Positions 25,701 to 34,440 of a DNA stretch of 64,000 bases are shown one piece after another. The first letter of the stretch is position 1. Each line of letters starts with the position of its first letter. Origin of the DNA: Aphelocoma coerulescens (taxonomy: Eukaryota > Chordata > Aves > Passeriformes > Corvidae); NCBI RefSeq assembly GCF_041296385.1, contig NC_091014.1:49432078-49496077 (forward strand), in the 5' to 3' direction. The notes under the pieces were generated by a model. The model did not search any database. It worked only from the letters and a program-made list of their open reading frames with translations, and was not told the DNA's origin. The translations under genes were made by a program, and so were the position numbers.

Positions 25701-27534
25701 ACTCAAGAAGCAGACTTCTTGAATGTCACTGGGTGACTCATTCATTCTTACAAATTGCACGTGGTTGTGGTCTCTGAGATAGCTATGCAGAAGCTTTTTG
25801 TTTTGCTGTCTGTTTGGCCTCTAACTTTTTTGTTTCCTAGGTGTTGGAGAGAACTACAGAAGAAAGAAGAGTAGAAAGGGATATTCTTAAAGAAATGTTC
25901 CCTTATGAAGTATCAACACCTACAGGAATTAGGTATTTCTAAGGTTTATGGGGGTTTTTTTCTCAGTTCTTGTAAACCTACTTAAGCTGCGAAATACTTT
26001 TTGATTATATTGATAGATTTCTGAGGAACAGTTTTTGCACTCTGGCTCAATGACATTTGTGACAGCCACCAGTTCTTCCATTCTGTGTACATAGTTTTGT
26101 TAGCAAAGCAGCCACCTCTTTATTTAAATTGGAGGAGGGAGAACAAGGTAGTACTGTAGTAGGAATTATTACTGGAATTTCTGGATGTGGAATTTAAATG
26201 GAAAGGGCTTTTCTGTAGTAATAATTTGCAGTATTTAAGTTTTTAGCTAGATGCAGCTGCTTAGACCTGCTTTTAAATTAAGGAAATATCTTGCAGCATA
26301 TATTTGAGTTTTCTTTTGCAAAGCCAGAAGGAACTTTCATATACCCTACTTCTTCATTTACGTGGCAGTCATGTTGATTATGCTTAGCATGAATAAGGAT
26401 GGCATCTAGGAAAGGCTATTACTTGGGGTTTTTTTTGTTTGGGTTTTTTTTTGGGTTTTTTTTTTGCATCTTTATATTTAAAAATTGAAACAACCTTCTA
26501 GTTAATTAGGCAATTTTAAAAACTGCTCTGTTTAGAGGATATGAGAAAAAGTTTCCCCATGTTAAGATGTGAAATCATCTCCTGTGTTTCCAACGTGTTA
26601 ATTATAGCTTCAATTTAAACTGCAGTTGCATAAAGTCTTACTTGTAAGGTGAATATATAGTACCAGTTAGTACTACTGTAGTGTACCTGCTAACCACTCA
26701 AGTTTGCTCTCTTGTTTTGAAGTCTAGTTAAATCCATACCACTTTTTTTTTTCTTTTAAATAAAAATCATATATGTGTACTCCTTGTATATAAGAACTTG
26801 GCAGAGTACATGGGGTTTTTTAATCCTTACTGCTTTGTCTTCTGGCTCTGTGTATTGCCTTGGCCATCAGTAGCTATTTTATTGGCCAGAGATAATCTTA
26901 TGTTTAGAAATCCCAGGGCCGCTTAAGGGGCTGCTTAAGTGATCATTAAAAAAGCAAATAGAGGGAGATGCTTTCTACAGTTTGACTGCCAGTTATGATC
27001 CTTTTTATGTGGATAAGGTGAAGTAGCATTTGAGATTTTTTTTTTAAAGATAGTTTGCTTGAACACTGAATTACTAACTTTAATGTGTCTTGAAGCTTGA
27101 CAGATAATGATAAAATAGTATTTCAGGTACTGTATTCACCAGAAATAATTCTTAGTTCTTTAATTATACCAAAACTTCCCTATGTACTTTAGATTGCTCT
27201 TTTAAATATGCAGTATTTCAATTTTCTTTTTTTAATTAACAGTGCTAGCTGCCGTAGACCAATCAAAGGAGCTGCAAGCCGGCCTCTAGAGCACAGTGAC
27301 TTCATAATGGAGGAAAGTTACTCTAAGTATGCGCAAAAATACGGAACTTCGGCTGACATCAAGTCGGAGAAACCACCAATAAAAAAAGAACGCTCTGTTC
27401 CCCTGTGGATAAAAGTTCTTCTCTTTGTTGTTGTTTCAGTCTTCATGTTTTTGGTTTATCAGTCAATGGAAACTAATCAAGGAAATCCCTTCTCTAAATA
27501 CATGAATATTGTCACTCAGAGCGGTGCCAAGTGA
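7557..27534 (+). CDS. TMPO: Lamina-associated polypeptide 2 (thymopoietin), beta-type isoform, nine coding exons
   Basis: Inner-nuclear-membrane protein that ties chromatin and BAF to lamin B and helps regulate nuclear assembly and transcription. Coding exons: 7557-7799, 15521-15647, 17315-17470, 18986-19086, 23680-23799, 23908-24003, 24542-24652, 25841-25932 and 27243-27534. They sum to 1338 nt, or 445 residues plus stop; human LAP2 beta has 454. Residues 1-50 form the LEM-like DNA-binding fold, about 96-140 the LEM domain for BAF, about 210-350 the beta-specific lamin-binding region, and about 404-421 a single C-terminal transmembrane anchor with a short lumenal tail. The ATG was chosen because MPEFL matches the mammalian N-terminus. 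The mammal-specific alpha exon between exons 3 and 4 is absent. Splice phases close throughout. Possible extra cassette exons lie between exons 7 and 8. Confidence 0.96.
7800..15520 (+). other. TMPO: TMPO intron 1
   Basis: About 7.7 kb between exons 1 and 2. The first 400 bp belong to the promoter CpG island, and a second, isolated CpG island lies at about 9880-10115. The rest is AT-rich with no recognisable gene. Open frames of about 60-110 codons on both strands show no family likeness. Confidence 0.85.
9880..10115. promoter_or_regulatory. Isolated intronic CpG island with CTCF-like motif
   Basis: A compact GC- and CpG-rich block inside otherwise AT-rich TMPO intron 1, about 2.3 kb from exon 1. 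It contains CGCCAGGGGGCGC at 10001-10013, an excellent match to the CTCF core (CCASYAGRKGGCR type). Open frames of about 60 codons across it are chance GC-rich frames. It could be an insulator, an internal promoter or an enhancer. The sequence does not decide between these. Confidence 0.55.
15521..15647 (+). CDS. TMPO: TMPO coding exon 2 (LEM domain, first part)
   Basis: Encodes residues 82-123 plus the first base of codon 124. It contains the start of the LEM domain, including [18 protein letters not shown]. The acceptor is CTGCTCTCAG, the donor ATTGTAG|GTAGGT. Upstream phase 0, downstream phase 1. Confidence 0.96.
15734..15768. repeat. Short AT-rich tandem repeat (13-bp unit)
   Basis: The unit TTTTTAATATTAA is repeated about 2.7 times, 87 bp after the donor of TMPO exon 2. 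It is a simple-sequence feature without obvious role. Confidence 0.7.
17315..17470 (+). CDS. TMPO: TMPO coding exon 3 (end of LEM domain, common region)
   Basis: Encodes residues 124-175 and one base of codon 176. It completes the LEM domain ([16 protein letters not shown]) and adds the acidic Ser/Asn-rich stretch ending YSDNEE. The acceptor is TTGTTATAG, the donor GAAGAAG|GTAAGA. In mammals this exon is the last one shared by alpha and beta forms. Confidence 0.96.
17471..18985 (+). other. TMPO: TMPO intron 3, no LAP2-alpha exon
   Basis: In mammals the large LAP2-alpha terminal exon lies here. The 1.5 kb present holds no plus-strand open frame above 60 codons and no alpha-type sequence, so this genome makes only membrane-type LAP2. 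This agrees with alpha being a mammal-specific addition. Confidence 0.85.
18986..19086 (+). CDS. TMPO: TMPO coding exon 4
   Basis: Encodes residues 176-209: [18 protein letters not shown] and on to VVEHNQ, matching the segment after the alpha/beta branch point of human LAP2. The acceptor is GGTTGCAG, the donor AACCAG|GTATGT. Ends in phase 0, which allows the following phase-0 exons to be included or skipped without a frameshift. Confidence 0.95.
19087..23679 (+). other. TMPO: TMPO intron 4
   Basis: About 4.6 kb of AT-rich DNA. It contains a TCTATATTC-type imperfect microsatellite at about 19575-19620 and a TG/TA-rich patch at about 19680-19735. A weak CR1-like snippet (ATCATAGAACCATAAAG) starts near 22631. 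No coding exon was recognised. Confidence 0.7.
23680..23799 (+). CDS. TMPO: TMPO coding exon 5 (beta-type)
   Basis: Encodes residues 210-249, including [17 protein letters not shown] and the basic RRTPRKR end. It matches the human segment running from SYSQAGITETEW. Flanked by acceptor TTGAATAG and donor AAAAGG|GTGATG. Phase 0 at both ends. The donor is weak (GTGATG), and the next intron is only 108 nt. Confidence 0.95.
23908..24003 (+). CDS. TMPO: TMPO coding exon 6
   Basis: Encodes residues 250-281, with [20 protein letters not shown] matching human PVISESTPIAETIMASSN. The acceptor is AAACAAACAG, the donor ACCCTA|GTAAAT. Phase 0 at both ends. In mammals exons of this group are skipped in the shorter LAP2 isoforms. 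Confidence 0.94.
24542..24652 (+). CDS. TMPO: TMPO coding exon 7
   Basis: Encodes residues 282-318: [20 protein letters not shown] through [13 protein letters not shown], matching human NRVTGNFKHASPI and RRAPKKPL. The acceptor is ATCTCGGCAG, the donor GCTGAA|GTAAAT. Phase 0 at both ends. This part lies in the lamin-binding portion of LAP2 beta. Confidence 0.95.
25446..25535 (+). CDS. TMPO: Candidate TMPO cassette exon A (30 codons)
   Basis: Between exons 7 and 8 there is a stop-free 90-nt block bounded by TTTATTACAG and GAG|GTGATG, in phase 0 on both sides. It would add 30 residues rich in His, Cys and Asn (starts [18 protein letters not shown]). I do not recognise it in human LAP2, so it may be a lineage-specific alternative exon or a pseudo-exon. 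RNA reads would settle it. Confidence 0.35.
25617..25682 (+). CDS. TMPO: Candidate TMPO cassette exon B (22 codons)
   Basis: A second stop-free phase-0 block, 66 nt, bounded by TATCTTAAAG and ATTAAG|GTTAAA. It would encode [18 protein letters not shown] followed by PIIK, joined directly before exon 8 or after candidate exon A. The polypyrimidine tract and donor are both weak, so evidence is thinner than for exon A. The coding-like look (ETEEIAG before a [10 protein letters not shown] exon) makes it worth testing. Confidence 0.3.
25841..25932 (+). CDS. TMPO: TMPO coding exon 8
   Basis: Encodes residues 319-348 and two bases of codon 349. The sequence [18 protein letters not shown] is nearly identical to human LAP2 beta and belongs to the conserved lamin-binding region. 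The acceptor is TTTGTTTCCTAG, the donor GGAATTAG|GTATTT. Confidence 0.96.
25933..27242 (+). other. TMPO: TMPO intron 8
   Basis: About 1.3 kb, T-rich, with three short G3-4/T-run units near 26429-26467. Nothing coding was seen. Confidence 0.8.
27243..27534 (+). CDS. TMPO: TMPO terminal coding exon 9 (membrane anchor)
   Basis: Encodes residues 349-445 and the TGA at 27532-27534. [17 protein letters not shown] is the conserved end of the nucleoplasmic part. [18 protein letters not shown] at about 404-421 is the transmembrane helix, followed by a short lumenal tail ending in SGAK. The acceptor is TTTAATTAACAG. Confidence 0.97.
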
Positions 27535-28290
27535 ATATCTTTCTGAAAGGCACACCCAATTTGATCTCCTGTTTTTTAATTGTAGAGAACTCTTCTGCCC
27601 TCTCATCGGCTCAAGGACTTCTTACAAATAATGTGATTGGAACCTGATAAATTGGATAAATGAAGAAATATTAAATGGACATCGGTAACTTTCTGGACTT
27701 TGGACTAGTAGGAGATCACTGCCATAGGAGTAACATTTTTTTAAATCTTTGAACTTTTTGTAGGCTTTATTTTTTTAATGTGGACATCCTTTAAATTCAC
27801 TTTTGAGAAAATGTATATTTGTTTTTGCAAGAACTTGGAAGCTGAGAAGGGCAAAAATGTAGTAAAATGTGAAGCTGTGTTTTTAAAGCTTTTCCTTTGT
27901 ACAGAAAAGAAGTTGTACTTCTGTCTCTAGATTATAGTGGAGAAGGGTTTTAACACGGGATAAAGGGAAATGCATTTCTGTATGCATTTTTTGGTAATGA
28001 TATAACTGAATTTGATCTCTTAGGATGTAGATAGAGTACAACAGCAACCTTTTCTGTAGATTACTGTAACTTTTTAGTAAATGTAACTGTAAACCTGTTT
28101 GCATTTCTGTAAAAGTCTTAGTATCATATTAGTAACTGTTTAAATGTAACTTCATTTAAATGTATCCCTTCATTTTAGTGCTTACAGTGTTGTAGGAGCT
28201 GAATACAAATCTAATTGGCAAGAGATGTCTTAGAGGAACTTTATTTATTAGTAATATGTGTGGGAAATAAAAACTACATCATAATAATTT
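27535..28290 (+). other. TMPO: TMPO 3' UTR (extent inferred)
   Basis: AT-rich sequence after the stop. The first AATAAA is at 28266-28271 and is a plausible poly(A) signal. Further AATAAA hexamers at 28743, 29054 and 29094 could serve longer forms. No coding potential is seen. Confidence 0.5.
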
Positions 28291-28299
28291 GCTACTAAA

Positions 28300-31200
28300 A
28301 TACTTTTTTGGGTCAAGATTGTTATCTGAAGCAGTCTAAATTCCAACCTTAGCAGTGGTCTTTTTTCTTTTCTAAAAAAGCGAGGTCTTTCCAACACAGC
28401 TTTATGTGATTATCTTTAAATAGTCATGTAGAGAAGTATTCTCAAAGTGTGAAAATTCCATATGAAGTTTTATTCTTGTATGAAGAGGGCATTGCTGCAT
28501 ATTCTGCTACAGTTTCATCTTTTAAGGTGAGATTTACTACTTTCATGCCATTGACTATTCTTCTCAGTGGAAGCATGCTGAAACACTCTCTATTGTGTAA
28601 CTTGGTTGAGCAGGCAGCTGACTTCACTACTACCAATGAAGAGTGATAAGCAACAATTTTTTTAAAGTGAATGTATACATTTTTGGTGTGCTTAAATCTG
28701 CAGCATACAGATGTTCAGTCTTATTGCTTGGTACAAAATTGCAATAAATCATACTACTTATTCTTTAAGTGCTACTTATAAAAAGCTGAGAACATTAGTT
28801 AATAGTCAATATCTTTTTACTCTAGGTACAATTATTGTGTAGACTATAGCTATGGGGAAGCTTTACTTTCTGTGAACTTTGGGACAAACATGGTAATTTG
28901 TAGCAAAGCAATAGTTTTGGGGTTTTTTTCCTGTTTAATGTTTTTTTTTCCTTCTAAACTGCTTTTTTGAGTAATCCAAATAGCTAAACTTGTGTCCATC
29001 CTATAGAGAATTGTAACATAAGACATTCACTTTTGGTGTCAAAAATGGAGAAAAATAAAAATGATTTTAATGTGTGTGGATTTTCCTTATCAAAATAAAT
29101 GAGTTGCTGAAAGGCAGCAAAAGCAAGACAAGTGATGTATCAGTGGTCTCATTTTGTGCTGCTGCAGTCTTCCATATTGAAAAAGAAGAATTAAAAATCT
29201 GATAATAAACTCAGTCCCTGACACTTGGTGGGAGGAATATTTATCATGTTTGCAGTATCAGAGTTTTGTGCCATAATCCTTTAGCCTCTCTTAGGCCTTT
29301 AATTTGGATGGGAGGAGAAGATAGTTTTCATTTGTTTTTCAATGCTTAAGGAACTTCCTTTTCACTTTAAATTATTTCTCACACCCATTTGCTGTGTGTT
29401 CTAATGTAAAAGATATCTTTATTTCCTAGTTACATGAACTACTTTTCAACTGATCTCCTCCAGGGATACTGTTAGCATCATCAAAGCCACAATCAAAACA
29501 AACTGCAAACTGAATTTCGTTGCAATTAAATGTCATCACTCTTTCGTTTTTGCACTGTTTTGGAGAATGCTCTCAACTTCAGTGTTACTTCACAGATGGT
29601 AAAGAGTTTTCTAGGTAAGTCCTCAAAGTAACCCACATCTAGTTCAGTTGTAGTTGGAAGGCAAAGCATCTTCAAAGAGGGAGTAGGCTTTTTTATATTT
29701 GAGACGTTTAATGGTGTGAGGTAGCCCTGAGATTAGGATCTTTCTCCTGGCCCCAAAGATGAATTTTTTATAGTATTCTAAGAGTAACGTGTAGTAGTGC
29801 TATTAGCTGACTAGTTGTATGTGCTTAAAGGCTTCTAAATACTGCTGTGTAAGTGATGCTGAAGTATACAATTATACTGTAGTCTTTGTAGCAATGTGCT
29901 GAAGCAACGGAAGCTGAGAGTCCTTTTTTTTCTCCCTTTCACATAGCTTCACTTTTGTTCCTTTAGCTCATCTTGTCTTTGTGACAGAGCCAGCTTAAAC
30001 TTTCAGAATTAATGGCAAAATAGAGCAATTTTATGGACTGGTATCCAAAATCCAGCTGCAAAAATGACTGGAGTTCTAATGTAGTAAGTTCTGCTTAAGT
30101 CCCTTTTAGAGCAATGGCTACAACAAGCCTGGGAGAGGCCTTTGAAAGTTAATGGGCATGACAGTGTTATTTTGGGCTTGGTGGGTTTTGTTCTTACGCT
30201 GTGCTGAAAACCTGGCCGGTCTTGATTTCCTGTCTGAATTGGAGCCAACACACAGCTTGTATTTCTCCCCTTAAATTTTGTGCTACTATTTCAACATGCA
30301 TCCAGTCTCAGGAGCCTGGTATCACTCAGGCTGTGGATCACTAGTAGATTTCACTTGCGTTCTTGATTAATCTTGCAGCATCTGATCCATGGTGAGAGCT
30401 TCAGTAGCATCTAAGCCAAGAAATTTTCAAGAAGGATCTTAAATTTAAATTCTCTGTGTGTTTTAAGACCTTGATTTATATTTGCATAGGAAACTGTGAA
30501 GGAACTTATTCTCCAAGTTTACTTGCTAACAGCATGCTTAGCACTGCCCTACAGAATGATTTCAGATCCCTTCTAGGCTTGGTCTTTGTGTTTTGTTTTG
30601 TTTCCTGTGGCACAACTTGCAAAACTCTTCATGGTATAAAAAATCCTGCTAATTACCTTCTCAGCTAGTTTTGTGGACAAGATACCTTTTAAAAATATGT
30701 TAACTAGTTTGTGGAGAATCTAAGCAGAAAATCTGAGTACAAAAAGAATACCTTTAAATAATAAAGCTCCAAAAGAAAACTGTTTAGCAGTAAAATTTGT
30801 ATAATTGCAAATGAAGCTGGTAAAATTGTGTGGTATGTCTTGTGTGTGGGTATATTTGGCTGGCTTTGATATGGCTTAAGTAACGTATTGGGTGGAATAG
30901 ACACAGGCAGGTTGTGATGTATAATTTTAAATCTTGTATTTGCGAAGGTAGGTGCTTCATCATACCCTTTGTTGTCTCTTAATATGGCTTTTATTGTGTG
31001 TTTGGTAAGTCTAGTAATCTTTGTCTAAAACTGTCCTTTGACTTGCTTTTCATTTTCCTGAGGGTGTATACCAGGCTGCTTTGCACCAGTGCAACAGCAA
31101 GTTACTACAATGGATATGTACCTGCATGTGTTCAGATAAACGTGTAAAGCAGTCCTGAGGTGGCACAGACACCTCTAATACTAAGTATTCACCGGTACAG

Positions 31201-33560
31201 AACAAAATCCCGCAAGTTTCCTGTTCCGCCTCACTTTGAAGTTCTTTGTTAGCACGGTAGTCTGCGATTAAGACATGGTAACTACACTCTTATTTATTTG
31301 TTCTTTAGGAAAAAAAAATGTGATGTTTGATAGAGATAAAACATGTGATGTTCAAGGAGAAGAAAAAGTTAAAGAAATATTAGTAGATGAGGACAGCCAT
31401 GGCAGCAATTAATAAGAATAGAGGTTTCACTGCTTTGTGTTGAGAACATGTGACTACTGCTGTTCAACCTTGGAAGCTTGGATCCTGGTGAAGGAAATGC
31501 TGCAAGTTAAGGCAGCATTTGGGCTGTACTTGGGCTGTAAAACAGCATTACTTGGGCTGTAAAACCTCATGCATTACTGACTCTAGAATCATGGTCTAGT
31601 AGTTCTGGTGTTGAAACAAGGAAAGTGTATATAAAATACAAGTTTACAACCCAAGCAGATGCTGCTCTGCTAACCTGGTTATCAAAGGTGTGGATGGTTG
31701 TTTCACTATCTCATTGTATATTTTTGAAAACAAGGTCACCTGGGAAACAAGCTCATAAGAGCTTTGGTTTTGCTTGCAGGCTTCACCAAAATGTTAGAAC
31801 TGTGAAAAGTTATTGTAAGACAGGAACTAGCCTGCATTTTCTTGATTGTATGCAGCTTGAGGTGAAATTGGGATGAGAAATGGAATGGATGTGTGGTGGG
31901 TGTTAGAACAGAAGGATAGATGAAATTAAGAACACTTTGGAATTGCCAAACCAAAATTTTCCTAACCTCATAAAACTTGAAGATTAAAAAGATGGATTTA
32001 ATTTATAGTAGCTCTTTTTACTGTGAACTGGACAGAGGTTGATACTAGAACGTAACATCTTTCAAGTCTTCACCCATTACTACCTGCAATGTCTCTCAGA
32101 AATCAGATTAATCTAGATGGTTTGAAGTACAGGCTATTGCTATTTTATTCCCTCGCATCTGGGAAAAGTTGTAGATACTTTCTTGTAAAATTATATGTAT
32201 TCAACAGGAACATATATTATCCCTGTATTTTCATGGGGCTATCTTTGACTGCTGTTTAATAGTTCTTGTTAATAGTACAGCTTTTAGAAGTCGATTGTCA
32301 GTTAAAACAAAACCCAGTTTGTTCTAGAAAAGTTCCACAGACTAACTCATAAGCATCTGTATAGTTGTGCACATAAATTGCCATTAGATGTCTATCAATA
32401 AATAGTCATCTGTTCACCCTTTATAACTGGAAGGAACAGAGGTTTTCTCTATGTTAAAAATTGGAAAAGCCTGCAAGAATTGTAATCCTTTATATGCAAC
32501 TGCAAGATAAGAGCCCAAATCTCAATCATGTTTAGAGGTTACTATCTCATTGAAAATAAGTATCAGTGTTTGGCTTTTAAATAAAACATTGCTACCAACA
32601 ATTGTTTAGATGCAAGTGAATGGAGCAGAACTGGTAATGACAACATAAACAATTCTGGTTGGTTTTCACTGCTGTCAGTGGCAATGAATTGAACAGCACT
32701 TTGGGTTCTCAGCTGGTTGCTAAACAAAAGTATTTGAAGAGTGAAAGTTTCATTTGACCTTTTCCTACTGAGCAGCTGGAGTCTAGTTTATTCAAGAGGC
32801 ACTTAACCAGCCTTGATTTCTGTGACAGTGCTCTTGGGCACTTTTGTCTTTGTAGGACAGTCTCCCTGGAGAAATAGAGTGAGTAGAGCCAAGGCCTAAG
32901 GGCTTCCTTGGAAGTTCCATAGAAGCTGCTGAGCTGACAACAGTGGTGTGTTTCTTCAGTGTGGTGCTGCTGGGGTACTGTCATTTGCCCAGAAGAAAGA
33001 GCTGGGATGTTCAGCGCATGTCTCTTGCTTTGCTGGCTTCTGTGTGTTGGTGCAGAGCACTATAATGGAAGGAATATGATCAAAACTATGAAAAAGCAGA
33101 GTTTTTGCCTCTTCGGTTATTGGAGAGCTAACTTGTCTGCACTAGTCCTGTACTATGTGAGTCACTAAAATGAGTGAAACCACCTTGTGTTGGAAAAGGC
33201 ATAGTTTAAGGTAGGTTAGGCCAAGCATGGGTCCTGTGTTATGTAACATTCTGCTTTTAACAAACCAGTAAGAAACAATTCTGTGAGCAGCTGCAGCCGT
33301 TGTAACACAGGCCACATCACGATGCCCTGCAACCTTACCCTCCAAAGGTGGAATTTGGCCAGGGAGTCTGCAGACAGTGCTTGGTGGTAGATTTGACCGT
33401 GCTTGACTTTACAGGGTGCTGCAGCCAAACCCTGGTGAGAGGGTGAGCTTTCTGCTGAGGGAGTTGCATCCTGCATTTTTACCAGACAGTTATTAGAATT
33501 ACTAGATGTGATTACCAGACTCGGAACCTGGGGTGATACTGTGGACTTCTCTAAACTGAT
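28300..33560. other. TMPO-SLC25A3 intergenic DNA
   Basis: AT-rich, no recognisable gene. A small imperfect tandem duplication (unit CTTGGGCTGTAAAAC) lies at about 31528-31566. Later AATAAA signals near 29060-29100 could still belong to a long TMPO 3' UTR. Open frames of about 90 codons or fewer on both strands have no family likeness. Confidence 0.5.
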
Positions 33561-33569
33561 CTTAAAGAA

Positions 33570-33640
33570 TGGGTGCGATGCTAGGGGTTGGACTGGATCT
33601 TAAACATCCCTTCCACGCCCGATGCTTCTATGACTCGGTG
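33570..33640 (+). mobile_element. CR1 LINE fragment, 3' end
   Basis: The segment GGGGTTGGACTGGATCTTAA, then CATCCCTTCCACGCCCGATG, ending TTCTATGACTC, follows the conserved 3' end of bird CR1 LINEs (GGTTGGACTAGATGATC, then TTCTATGATTC). It is truncated and diverged and lies about 90 bp before the SLC25A3 promoter island. Confidence 0.75.
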
Positions 33641-33840
33641 GAAGTGCTATAGAGCACGGGTCAAGGCCAGCACAGGGAACTGGCGTTCGGGCGTGTCTCT
33701 GGTTTGACATTGCCCGGGGCAAGGCTGCGGGAGCACGTGGCGCAGTTGGCAAGCTCCCCGAGCCGGGCGGCGATAAGGAAGGAGCGGGAGTTGAGGCGCG
33801 GGTGTTAGCGCTGGACGGCGCGCTCATACACCCCGAGTCC

Positions 33841-33900
33841 CGGGCAGCGCTGTCCGTGCCGCGGGGCTCCCGGGCAGCGCTGTCCGTGCCGCGAAGCTCC
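33841..33900. repeat. Tandem 30-bp repeat in SLC25A3 promoter
   Basis: Two adjacent 30-bp copies starting CGGGCAGCGCTGTCCGTGCC, differing at two bases (GCGGGGCTCC against GCGAAGCTCC). Part of the unit (CCGCGGGGCTCCGGGGCGCG) recurs at about 33929-33948. Confidence 0.9.
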
Positions 33901-34074
33901 GGGGCGCGGCGGGCCAGGCCCACACCGGCCGCGGGGCTCCGGGGCGCGGCCCCGCCGGGGCGCAGGCGCGGGCGGGAGGGCGGTGGCCGCGCGTGCGCGG
34001 CGGTTGGCGTGGCGCCTGCGCCAATCGCGGCGCGGGTCGTTGTGCGGCGGCCCCGCCCCCGGCGCGGCGAAGGA

Positions 34075-34132
34075 CAAGGTGACGGCGCGGGGCCCGCGTT
34101 CAGCCTCTGCGGCAGCGGCTCCATCTTGCGAG
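34075..34132 (+). other. SLC25A3: SLC25A3 non-coding exon 1 (5' edge uncertain)
   Basis: A strong donor TTGCGAG|GTGAGT ends a short untranslated exon at 34132. The next exon begins at 34284 after CCTCAG. The start of transcription is not determined by sequence; somewhere around 34060-34100, after the GC box, is likely. Confidence 0.55.
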
Positions 34133-34283
34133 GTGAGTCGGGGCGGCGCGGGGCGCCCGCCCGCTGGGGACCAGGCTCAGGCCTGGGGCAGGGCTGCCTG
34201 CGGGTGGGGGGCCGGGGCCCGGCGGCCGCGCCGTGTTGGGGCTTCCCGGTCCCACGTCGCTCTGCTCTTCTCGCCCGCCTCAG

Positions 34284-34440
34284 GTCGCCATGTTCTCGTC
34301 CATCGCGCCGCTCGCGCGGCACAACCCGTTCTACGCGCCGCACTTCCAGCTGGTGCAGGACGGCGTGAGGAAGCGCACAGCGGAGCCCGCGGAGGCGCCC
34401 GCCACGCGGCGGGGCCTGGCGGCCGCGTCCGCCGACGAAG
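34284..34440 (+). CDS. SLC25A3: SLC25A3 exon 2 (start codon, transit peptide)
   Basis: Starts after CCTCAG; six bases (GTCGCC) precede ATG at 34290. Encodes residues 1-50 and the first base of codon 51: [14 protein letters not shown] then a less conserved basic leader. The donor is GACGAAG|GTGAGA. The leader is expected to be removed on import. Confidence 0.95.
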
